DNA of 64,000 bases from assembly GCA_019234295.1 (NCBI GenBank), contig JAFALK010000091.1, forward strand, positions 1 through 64,000, given 5' to 3'. The stretch is from Roseateles sp. Its GTDB lineage: Bacteria; Pseudomonadota; Gammaproteobacteria; Burkholderiales; Burkholderiaceae_C. The notes beneath the pieces are model-generated. The model was not told the origin of the DNA. It was given only the letters and a program-made list of their open reading frames with translations, and did no database searches. The position numbers were made by a program, and so were the translations under genes. Of the stretch, positions 57,150 through 64,000 are shown in pieces. Position 1 is the first letter of the stretch; every line of letters starts with the position of its first letter.

Positions 57150-57613
57150 GGCTTGTTGTCAGATGTGAGAGTCAGGGCATCGGGCGCGAGCTGCAGGCGC
57201 AGCCAGCTGACGCGGCCGTCCGGTGCCTCCTGGCGGCCGACTTCGAGCCGGCCTTCGATCGTGATCAAGCCCTTGGGGTTGAGGACGAAACGCTGCGATT
57301 GCGCGGGGTCGAGCAAGACGGTGAATGTCGACGCCGGCAGATCGCTGGACTCGTCGTCATCCTCGCCCACCGGCTGCGGAGCAAGCCTGAAACTGCCGGC
57401 CCGGGGCGTTTCCTCGCGCACCATGTAGCCGGCGATGCGGACCTGTCGGCCCTGCGCACCCAGCAGCTTGTCGGAGAACTCGAGTCCGCGCGGACCAACG
57501 GGCTTGCGGATCAGCTCATCGAACCGGAGCTCGACGGTGTCGGCGCGCACGGCGCCGGCAGGGAGCGCCAGCAAGGACGCGAGGAAGAAAACAGCAGGCA
57601 GGGCTCGGCGCAT
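57146..57613 (-). CDS. small secreted protein, phosphatase partner
   Basis: A 155-residue protein with a signal peptide (MRRALPAVFFLASLLALPAGA) and a beta-rich mature part. Stretch RQVRIAGYMVREETPRAG resembles the start of the DUF3299 domain, but the usual His/Cys residues are not seen. Its stop overlaps the phoA start by four bases, so the two are translated together. Function unknown; it may assist maturation of the phosphatase. Confidence 0.6.
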   Translation of the reverse strand: MRRALPAVFFLASLLALPAGAVRADTVELRFDELIRKPVGPRGLEFSDKLLGAQGRQVRIAGYMVREETPRAGSFRLAPQPVGEDDDESSDLPASTFTVLLDPAQSQRFVLNPKGLITIEGRLEVGRQEAPDGRVSWLRLQLAPDALTLTSDNKP

Positions 57614-57661
57614 AGACTGCGAAGTCTTGCCCGCGAAGATGACGTCCTCGTGAACGTCCGC

Positions 57662-58327
57662 TCATGCGCACCAGACCGAGATCTGCTGCCATAGTCCGTG
57701 GGCCAGCGCCCAGCCCGAAGCCAAAGCGAGCAAGGCGCCGGCCAAGCGTGCGGCGCTCACCCGCGCGCCGGTGAGTCGGCGCAGGAGCCAGGGCGCCAGC
57801 CACAGGCCTGCGCTGCTGGACAAGGCGAAGGCGCCCATGGCCAGCGCACCGCCGGCTGGCCCCGAAGCCAGTGCGGCAATCACGATGGCGCCCTGCAACG
57901 CACCGCAAGGCCAGCCCACCCACGCGACACCTGCCAGCCCAGCGCGCGCGGGTGCCCAGCGTATCGCCTGGACGCCCGCGCCGGTCGCAAGCGGGGCCCG
58001 AGAGCCCAGGCCGGCGAAGGCGGGCAGGCGCCCTGTGGCCAGCATGTGAAGCCCCAACACCAGAAGGCCTGCGTGGAACACCGTCCACACAGCCATCAGC
58101 CCATGCAGTTGCCGAGCCCATTCGCCCAGGCTGGCGAGCCCGGTCGTTGCCACCGCACCCGCAGCGGCGTAGCCCGCCATCCTGGCGAACTGGAAAGAGG
58201 CGACGGAGCTCGCATCGCGCCCGCAGATCGCCGCGCAGGGGGCCCCGCACATGACGGCGCAATGCGGCGTGCTCGCGAGCCCGATCAGGGCCGTACCCCC
58301 GATGACGGCGGCGTCCAACGGGACCAT
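57662..58327 (-). CDS. sulfite exporter TauE/SafE family protein of the cbb3 cluster
   Basis: A 221-residue six-segment membrane protein (DAAVIGGTALIGLASTPHCA at the start, where the HCAVMCG-like motif follows). The pattern with His/Cys at the start of segment one (PHCAVMCGAPCAAICG) is the small SafE-like protein often coded with cbb3 oxidase and hemN; in relatives it may act in copper delivery. Its start touches the hemN stop at base 58327. Confidence 0.8.
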   Translation of the reverse strand: MVPLDAAVIGGTALIGLASTPHCAVMCGAPCAAICGRDASSVASFQFARMAGYAAAGAVATTGLASLGEWARQLHGLMAVWTVFHAGLLVLGLHMLATGRLPAFAGLGSRAPLATGAGVQAIRWAPARAGLAGVAWVGWPCGALQGAIVIAALASGPAGGALAMGAFALSSSAGLWLAPWLLRRLTGARVSAARLAGALLALASGWALAHGLWQQISVWCA

Positions 58328-59736
58328 CAGATGATTCGAGAGAACTGCTCGCGGGCGCGGTCGGCCTGCAGGTGCCGGTCGAACACCATGGCGGCCGCAC
58401 GCACGAAGAACCAGCCGGCCGCGGTGAGTTCGATAGCGCTGCTGCCCACCTGGACCAGCCCCATCGATTCCATCGTCTCGAGCTGCTTGATCTCGTTCTG
58501 GAAATACTCAGCAAAGCTGATCAGATGAGCCTGTTCGATGGATTCGAAATCGACCCGGCCCTGGCACATCAGGGCCATGATGACAGCGCGCCGCAGCAGG
58601 TCGTCGCGCGTGAGCGCCAGCCCGCGCGCGGTGGGCAGGCGCCCGTGCTGCAGGGCGTCGTAATACTCGTCCAGAGTCTTGTGGTTCTGGCTGTAGGTGG
58701 CGCCAATGCGGCCGATGGCGGAGACGCCCAGGCCGATCAGGTCGCAATCGGCATGGGTGCTGTAGCCCTGGAAGTTGCGGTGCAGCCGGCCCTGGCGCTT
58801 GGCCTGCGCCAGTGAGTCCTCGGGCAGGGCGAAATGGTCCATGCCGATGTAGCTGTAGCCATGACCCAGGAAGGCGGCGATGGAGCCCTGGATCATTTGC
58901 AGGCGCTCTCCGGCCAGGGGCATCTCCTCGATGTGGATGCGGCGCTGCGCGCGAAAGCGCTGCGGCAGATGGGCGTAAGCGTACAGCGCGATGCGATCGG
59001 GACGCAGCCGCGCCACCTGCTCGACGCTGCGTGCAAACGAGGCAGGGGTCTGGCGCGGCAGGCCGTAGATCAGGTCGACGTTGAGGGATCTGAAGCCGAT
59101 CTGGCGGGCCAGCTGCATCAGCTCGGCGACTTGCTCGTAAGGCTGGACTCGATGCACGGCTTGCTGCACCGCCGGATCGAAGTCCTGCACGCCGAAGCTC
59201 AAGCGGTTAAAGCCGAGGGCGGCCAGCTGCTCCAGGCGCTGGCGGCTGACGGTGCGTGGATCGACCTCGATCGAGATTTCGGCGCCCGGCTGCAGGCGAA
59301 AACCGCGCTGCAGGGCGATCATCAGGCGGGCAAGTTCAGCATCCGACAAGAAGGTGGGCGTGCCGCCGCCAAAATGAATCTGCGAGACGGGCTGTACGTC
59401 GCCGAGCACCTGGACATGGAGCTCGATCTCGCGCTCCAGCGCGTCGAGGTAGGCGGCGGCGCGCTCGTGGTGCCGCGTCACGATCTTGTTGCATGCACAG
59501 TAGTAGCAGATCGATTCGCAGAAGGGGATGTGGACGTAGATCGACAACGGCGCGGTGCTCGCACACGCCGCCCCCTGCGCTCTTTGCTCGAGCGCAAGCC
59601 GGTATTGCGACTCGCCGAAGGCTTCGACGAAGCGGTCGGCCGTCGGATAGGATGTGTAACGAGGCCCCTGCATGTCCAGCCTGGAAATCAGCGAAGCTGG
59701 CAGCACATCCAATTCAGTCGTGATTTGGGTATTCAT
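58327..59736 (-). CDS. hemN: oxygen-independent coproporphyrinogen III oxidase
   Basis: A 469-residue radical SAM enzyme that converts coproporphyrinogen III to protoporphyrinogen IX under low oxygen. The [4Fe-4S] motif is CESICYYCAC (CX3CX2CXC), and the family start YTSYPTADRFVEAF is seen. The glycine-rich FGGGTPTFLSD follows. An FNR-type box lies about 35-50 bases upstream, so it is likely induced without oxygen. It divides the cbb3 region from the SafE gene. Confidence 0.95.
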   Translation of the reverse strand: MNTQITTELDVLPASLISRLDMQGPRYTSYPTADRFVEAFGESQYRLALEQRAQGAACASTAPLSIYVHIPFCESICYYCACNKIVTRHHERAAAYLDALEREIELHVQVLGDVQPVSQIHFGGGTPTFLSDAELARLMIALQRGFRLQPGAEISIEVDPRTVSRQRLEQLAALGFNRLSFGVQDFDPAVQQAVHRVQPYEQVAELMQLARQIGFRSLNVDLIYGLPRQTPASFARSVEQVARLRPDRIALYAYAHLPQRFRAQRRIHIEEMPLAGERLQMIQGSIAAFLGHGYSYIGMDHFALPEDSLAQAKRQGRLHRNFQGYSTHADCDLIGLGVSAIGRIGATYSQNHKTLDEYYDALQHGRLPTARGLALTRDDLLRRAVIMALMCQGRVDFESIEQAHLISFAEYFQNEIKQLETMESMGLVQVGSSAIELTAAGWFFVRAAAMVFDRHLQADRAREQFSRII

Positions 59737-59769
59737 GCTGGCACTCTGCGCTCGACCCAGAGCATTTGT

Positions 59770-59783
59770 TTGACTGAAGTCAA
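59770..59783. promoter_or_regulatory. FNR/CRP-type operator between hemN and fnr
   Basis: TTGAC-TGAA-GTCAA is a perfect palindrome with the spacing of the FNR box TTGAT-N4-ATCAA, differing only in the T-to-C position on each arm. It lies between divergent hemN and fnr, about 34 bases before the hemN start and 52 before the fnr start, so it may serve both. Confidence 0.8.
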
Positions 59784-59834
59784 GTCAGCCAGATGTCCCC
59801 GTGGGGGGCGACAGGATTTTTTTCGAAAACAAAC

Positions 59835-60593
59835 ATGTCGTCCGATCACAGTTCCAGCATTGGCTATCAGATCCCGGTCGTGGCGGCCGACTTCAAGGTT
59901 GCCTGCTCGAGTTGCAATCTGCGCGAGCTGTGCCTGCCCGTGACGATGAGCGAGCCCGACGTCGACCGGCTCGACGCCTTGGTGGCCCTGCGCAAAAACG
60001 TCAAGCGCGGCCAGGCGCTGTTCCGAGCGGGCGAGCCGTTCATGGCGCTCTATGCCGTGCGCACAGGCTTCTTCAAGACCCGTGTTGCGGGCAGCGACGG
60101 CCGCGATCAGGTGACGGGTTTCCAGATGGCCGGTGAACTTCTCGGCCTCGACGGCATCAGCAGCGATACGCATGCCTGCGATGCCGTGGCGCTGGAGGAT
60201 TCCCAGGTCTGCGTCATTCCCTTCGACCGGATGGAGGAAATGGCACGCGAGTTCCCGGGGCTGCAGCGGGAGTTCCACAAGATCATGAGCCGCGAGATCG
60301 TGCGCGAGAACGGTGTGATGCTTTTGCTGGGCGGCATGCGCGCCGAGGAGCGGCTTGCGGCCTTCTTGCTCAATCTGACCAAGCGCCTGCACGCGCGCGG
60401 TTTCTCGAGTTCGAGCTTCGTGCTGCGCATGAAGCGCGAGGAGATCGGCAGCTATCTCGGCCTGAAGCTCGAAACGGTAAGCCGCGTGTTCTCACGCTTC
60501 CAGGACGAAGGCCTGCTGGAAGTCCAGCAGCGCGAGATCAAGATCCTTGACCAGGACGCCTTGCAGCGCCTCGTCAACGCTGCGCCTTGCTGA
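59835..60593 (+). CDS. fnr: FNR-type oxygen-responsive transcriptional regulator
   Basis: A 252-residue Crp/Fnr family protein; the ATG at 59835 (MSSDHSSSIGYQIPVVAADF) was chosen. Cluster Cys at residues 24, 27 and 33 (ACSSCNLRELC) plus Cys in HACDAVALED bind a [4Fe-4S] cluster that breaks with oxygen. The recognition helix contains the FNR-specific E-SR residues in LETVSRVFSRFQ. It likely controls the neighbouring cbb3 genes and hemN. Its 3' end overlaps the convergent membrane protein by 20 bases. Confidence 0.95.
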   Translation: MSSDHSSSIGYQIPVVAADFKVACSSCNLRELCLPVTMSEPDVDRLDALVALRKNVKRGQALFRAGEPFMALYAVRTGFFKTRVAGSDGRDQVTGFQMAGELLGLDGISSDTHACDAVALEDSQVCVIPFDRMEEMAREFPGLQREFHKIMSREIVRENGVMLLLGGMRAEERLAAFLLNLTKRLHARGFSSSSFVLRMKREEIGSYLGLKLETVSRVFSRFQDEGLLEVQQREIKILDQDALQRLVNAAPC

Positions 60594-60831
60594 GCACACA
60601 GGCCATGATGGCAGCCCCGCTCACCAGGGTCCAGAAGAGCAGGAAAGCCACCGTATAGACGGCCTGTGGCGACCAGTCCAGCACCAGCCCGTCAAAGCCG
60701 CGCAAATCGCCGGGGTCGACCAGGGCGAAGACGCCCATCTCGATCAGCCCGGCGACCAGGAATGAGGGCCAGAGGACGGCCACCGCCAGGCGCAACCGCG
60801 AGTGCTGCTCAACGTCCACCGGTGGCAGCAT
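60574..60831 (-). CDS. small membrane protein of the cbb3 cluster, function unknown
   Basis: An 85-residue protein started at 60831 (MLPPVDVEQHSRLRLAVAVL); it has two membrane segments (LWPSFLVAGLIEMGVFALVD; YTVAFLLFWTLVSGAAIMAC). It overlaps the ccoH 3' end by 23 bases in the same direction. Small membrane proteins in this position are conserved in related cbb3 clusters, suggesting an accessory role. It also overlaps the fnr end. Confidence 0.65.
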   Translation of the reverse strand: MLPPVDVEQHSRLRLAVAVLWPSFLVAGLIEMGVFALVDPGDLRGFDGLVLDWSPQAVYTVAFLLFWTLVSGAAIMACVLSKAQR

Positions 60832-61048
60832 GATTGCGAGCCTGCATGGCGGGTTGGACAGCAGCGTCATCTTCGGCAGGGGCATGCGCCAGGGCCGTGG
60901 CCTGTGTTTGCAAGGCGGGGTCCGGATGGCGGATGAGCACGACGGCCGTGACGGCGCAGGCCATGACGACGCTTGCCGGCCCGGCGATCACTAGCCAGAC
61001 CATCGGATGTCGCCACCAGGGCGAGACGGGACCGTTGGGGGAGGGCAT
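60809..61048 (-). CDS. ccoH: cbb3 oxidase assembly protein CcoH/FixH-like
   Basis: A 79-residue protein with one membrane segment (MVWLVIAGPASVVMACAVTA) and a short periplasmic tail. CcoH is needed for stable assembly of the cbb3 oxidase. It follows ccoG by 18 bases. The protein is shorter than most FixH (about 150 residues), so the name is tentative and rests on position as well as the HPMVWLVIAGP motif. Confidence 0.75.
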   Translation of the reverse strand: MPSPNGPVSPWWRHPMVWLVIAGPASVVMACAVTAVVLIRHPDPALQTQATALAHAPAEDDAAVQPAMQARNHAATGGR

Positions 61049-61066
61049 GGCAGGACTCCTTTCGAC

Positions 61067-62476
61067 TCAACGCGGCAGGACAAAGGTGGACTTCTCGACG
61101 ATGCGGCCGCGTGCGGCTGCATCCACGCGGTCCACGACGAAGTGAATCGGGTGCGCGCCCGGCGATTGCGCCGCGGCCGTTTGCGGTGGCACCTGGACGC
61201 GCAGGGTGATCCAGCGCGCCTCTGCCGGTCCCACATCGAGTTCGGAACTCGAGGCGATCGCCAGGCCGTTCAGCCCTTCGGCGCCGATGCGGTAATGTTG
61301 GGTCGACTCGGTCGCATTCATGATCTGCAGCCGGTAGACGTTCTCCACGTGGCCGTGCTCGACGATGCGCGCCAGTGCGGCCCGGTCGCGCAGTACGTCG
61401 ACCTTGAAGGGCGTGCGCAAGGCGATGGAGCCGATGACCAGCCCGCCAATCAGCAGCAAGGCGCTGGCGTAGATCAGTACGCGCGGTCGCAGCACATGAC
61501 GCAGGATCTGTGCGCGGCCCCAACCCTGCTCGATGGCGTTCTCGGTGGCGTAGCGGATCAGGCCGCGCGGCTGCTCTAGCTTGTCCATCACGCCGTCGCA
61601 CGCGTCGATGCAGGCGGCGCAGCCGATGCATTCGTATTGCAGGCCGCGGCGGATATCGATGCCCGTGGGACAGACTTGGACGCAGAGGCTGCAGTCGATG
61701 CAGTCGCCTGCGCCCGAAGCCTCGGTGTGGCGCGTGCGCGGGCCACGCGGTTCGCCCCGCTTGGGGTCGTAGCCGACGATCAGCGTGTCGCGGTCGAACA
61801 TGGCACTCTGGAAACGCGCGTAGGGGCACATGTACTTGCAGACCTGCTCCCGCATGAAGCCGGCATTGCCCCAGGTGGCCAAAGCGTAGAAGTTGACCCA
61901 GAACCATTCCCAGGGGCCGAAGTCCAGCGTGAAGGCTTCCTTCCACAAGGAGCGGATCGGCGTGAAGTAGCCCACGAAGCTGAAGCCGGTCCACAGCGCC
62001 AGCACGATCCACACCGCGTGCTTGCCGCCGCGACGCAGCAGCTTGTCGCGCGTCCAGCGTGAGGCGTCCAGGCGCAGCCGTGCGCTGCGGTCGCCTTCAA
62101 AGCGTCGCTCCACCCACATGAAGATCTCGGTGTAGACAGTCTGCGGGCAGGCGTAGCCGCACCACACCCGCCCGGCGATGGCCGTGACGAAGAAGAGCAG
62201 GCAGGCGCTGAGCACCAGCAGCCCGGTGAGGTAGATGAAGTCCTGCGGGTAGAGCACCAGGCCGCCGATGTAGAAGCGGCGCGAGGCGAGGTCGAAGAGC
62301 ACGGCCTGGCGACCATTCCAGGTGAGCCAGGGCAGGCCGTAGAACACCAGCTGGGTCAGTGCGACGAAGACCCAGCGCCAGCTGTCGTACAGGCCTCGCA
62401 CGCTGCGGGCATGGATGGTTGGCTCCTTCGCGTACAGCGAGACGACTTTGACGACGGGCTCCTTGGGCTCACTCAT
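61067..62476 (-). CDS. ccoG: cytochrome oxidase accessory protein CcoG
   Basis: A 469-residue membrane protein with several membrane segments, and ferredoxin-type clusters (CIDCSLCVQVCPTGIDI; CIGCAACIDACDGVM). The conserved CGYACPQTVYTEIFMWVE stretch lies in the membrane part. It reduces Cu(II) for insertion into the CcoN subunit in relatives. The C-terminal Ig-like domain is seen last. Start at 62476 (MSEPKEPVVKVVSLYAKEP), overlapping the ccoP stop by four bases. Confidence 0.95.
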   Translation of the reverse strand: MSEPKEPVVKVVSLYAKEPTIHARSVRGLYDSWRWVFVALTQLVFYGLPWLTWNGRQAVLFDLASRRFYIGGLVLYPQDFIYLTGLLVLSACLLFFVTAIAGRVWCGYACPQTVYTEIFMWVERRFEGDRSARLRLDASRWTRDKLLRRGGKHAVWIVLALWTGFSFVGYFTPIRSLWKEAFTLDFGPWEWFWVNFYALATWGNAGFMREQVCKYMCPYARFQSAMFDRDTLIVGYDPKRGEPRGPRTRHTEASGAGDCIDCSLCVQVCPTGIDIRRGLQYECIGCAACIDACDGVMDKLEQPRGLIRYATENAIEQGWGRAQILRHVLRPRVLIYASALLLIGGLVIGSIALRTPFKVDVLRDRAALARIVEHGHVENVYRLQIMNATESTQHYRIGAEGLNGLAIASSSELDVGPAEARWITLRVQVPPQTAAAQSPGAHPIHFVVDRVDAAARGRIVEKSTFVLPR

Positions 62477-63405
62477 CGTGCGGTGGTGGCAAGGGCGCCG
62501 GCGGTCGGTGCGGGGTTTGAGAGTCCCCACACATAGGCCGCTAGCACGTGGATCTGTTCGGCGCTCAAGCGCTTCTCGTGGGCTGGCATCACATTGGTCT
62601 TGCCCTTGGTCACCATGGCGACGATCGCGTCCTCACCCCAGCCGTGTAGCCACACGTCGTCGGTGAGATTGGGGGCGCCGAGCGCCTGGTTGCCCTTGCC
62701 GTTGGCACCATGACAGGCCGCACAGATCACGAACTTGCTCTTGCCGCCCGCAGCCCTGATCGAGTTGTGAGGGCTACCCGAGAGGCTCAGCACGTAGTTG
62801 GCAAGATCGCGCACGTCTGACTCGCTGCCCACCGCTGCGGCCAGCGCCGGCATCTGGCCGACGCGGCCCTTGGTGATGGTCTCTTCGATGCGTTCGGGCG
62901 ATCCGCCCCAGAGCCAGTCCTTGTCGGTGAGGTTCGGAAATCCCTTGCTGCCCCGGGCGTCGGCGCCGTGGCAGGTGGCGCAGTTGTTGGCAAAGAGTCG
63001 CTCGGCAAGCGCCATGGCCTGCGGGTCGCGAGCCACGTCTTCCGTCTTCATGCTCGCGTAGCGGGCATAGATCGGCGCTGCCGTGGCCTTGGCGCGTGCC
63101 GTGTCCGCCTTGACTTCGCCCGCGCTGCTCCAGCCTAGGGTGCCGGCGCGGCTGCCCAGGCCCGGATAGAGCACGAGGTAGACGACGCCAAAGAAGATGG
63201 TCAGCACGAACAGGACCATCCACCAGCGGGGCAGGGGGTTGTTCATCTCCCGGATGTCGCCGTCCCAGACATGGCCCGTCGTGTTGTCCGCGCTCATGAC
63301 GCGGCGCCGGCTGGCGATGATCAGCAGCGCCAGGCAGGACACGATGCCCAGCACGGTGGCGGCGGCGACGTAGAGCGACCAGCCCTCATTCAGGAAGTCA
63401 CTCAT
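62473..63405 (-). CDS. ccoP: cbb3-type cytochrome c oxidase subunit III
   Basis: A 310-residue di-haem cytochrome c. The ATG at 63405 (MSDFLNEGWSLYVAAATVLG) is followed by the first membrane segment, a second membrane segment (WWMVLFVLTIFFGVVYLVLY), then two haem-binding motifs, CATCH in NNCATCHGADARG and CAACH in ICAACHGANGKG. It passes electrons to CcoO/CcoN. It overlaps ccoQ by eight bases and ccoG by four. Confidence 0.96.
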   Translation of the reverse strand: MSDFLNEGWSLYVAAATVLGIVSCLALLIIASRRRVMSADNTTGHVWDGDIREMNNPLPRWWMVLFVLTIFFGVVYLVLYPGLGSRAGTLGWSSAGEVKADTARAKATAAPIYARYASMKTEDVARDPQAMALAERLFANNCATCHGADARGSKGFPNLTDKDWLWGGSPERIEETITKGRVGQMPALAAAVGSESDVRDLANYVLSLSGSPHNSIRAAGGKSKFVICAACHGANGKGNQALGAPNLTDDVWLHGWGEDAIVAMVTKGKTNVMPAHEKRLSAEQIHVLAAYVWGLSNPAPTAGALATTAR

Positions 63406-63553
63406 GTGCGGTCTCCTGAGCGTCGTCGAGAGGCAGGCGCGCGGCCTCGTCAAAATTCGCCTGGTTCTTGCGCGACCAGGCCCAGATCCAGATGGCGATG
63501 AACAGCAGCAGCGAGAAGAGCGTCACCGCCACGCGAAGTTCGTTGATTCCCAT
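63398..63553 (-). CDS. ccoQ: cbb3-type oxidase subunit CcoQ
   Basis: A 51-residue protein started at the ATG at 63553: MGINELRVAVTLFSLLLFIA, a single membrane segment with IWIWAWSRKN, then an acidic tail ending DDAQETAHE. This is the FixQ/CcoQ type that stabilises the complex. It lies between ccoO and ccoP, overlapping ccoP by eight bases, the usual order. Confidence 0.88.
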   Translation of the reverse strand: MGINELRVAVTLFSLLLFIAIWIWAWSRKNQANFDEAARLPLDDAQETAHE

Positions 63554-63562
63554 GACGGCTCC

Positions 63563-64000
<438 letters not shown>

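Overview
This window reads as a chromosomal segment of a high-GC betaproteobacterium, most likely order Burkholderiales and plausibly the Rubrivivax/Leptothrix/Roseateles side of it. The signs are an isc operon in beta/gamma order, an intracellular poly(3-hydroxybutyrate) depolymerase next to a short RnfB and nth, zapA followed by a 6S RNA, a rimP-nusA-infB-rbfA-truB-typA cluster, a ccoNOQP-ccoGH cluster with fnr and hemN, and a PEP-CTERM protein. The genus call is inference; most genes are core genes with strong codon bias, which produces many long antisense open frames.

Layout. 1-2.0 kb: TRAP transporter membrane subunits (left end cut). 2.0-4.5 kb: a DUF442-type phosphatase/sulfurtransferase, YqeY, ribosomal protein S21 and a BaiN-type flavoprotein. 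4.6-6.8 kb: a PAS/degenerate-GGDEF protein, an EVE-domain protein, a 6S RNA and two small division proteins. 6.9-10.7 kb: nth, rnfB, PHB depolymerase and an aromatic aminotransferase. 10.8-19.4 kb: uvrB, then iscR-S-U-A, a hairpin terminator, hscB-hscA-fdx and tsaD. 19.4-27.8 kb: a glycosyltransferase pair, persulfide dioxygenase-like and SGNH hydrolases, SPFH/NfeD membrane proteins, a basic amino acid decarboxylase and fabI. 27.8-36.3 kb: the nusA/infB operon with a structured leader. 36.3-42.3 kb: a DMT exporter, an enoyl-CoA hydratase family enzyme, and a polar amino acid ABC transporter on the other strand. 42.5-45.8 kb: the only clearly accessory part, with an IS1634-like element, inverted and tandem repeats, and a lower-GC PEP-CTERM gene behind a textbook sigma-54 promoter. 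45.8-54.2 kb: dusA, ogt, rdgC (TTG start), an aspartoacylase-like enzyme, two DMT exporters, a BI-1 protein, TerC and two secreted or low-complexity proteins. 54.3-57.6 kb: a DUF455 ferritin-like protein and an alkaline phosphatase with an overlapping secreted partner. 57.7-64 kb: SafE-like protein, hemN, fnr, a small membrane protein, ccoH, ccoG, ccoP, ccoQ and the end of ccoO (right end cut).

How the genes work together. The isc genes build Fe-S clusters used by several products encoded here (Nth, RnfB, HemN, Fnr, CcoG). The right end is a micro-aerobic respiration module: Fnr senses oxygen through its N-terminal cysteines, an FNR-type box lies between fnr and hemN, and HemN and CcoGH support haem and copper supply for the cbb3 oxidase. 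The nusA operon links transcription termination, translation initiation and ribosome/tRNA maturation.

Most interesting observations: a GGDEF protein whose active site is degenerate (GEERF) but whose c-di-GMP inhibitory-site spacing is intact; an orphan sigma-54-driven PEP-CTERM gene; a beta-propeller/GT4 gene pair overlapping the tsaD end; hairpin terminators inside the isc operon and in the rimP leader; and the unusual nested repeats around the IS. No CRISPR array, prophage, tRNA gene or rRNA gene was seen.
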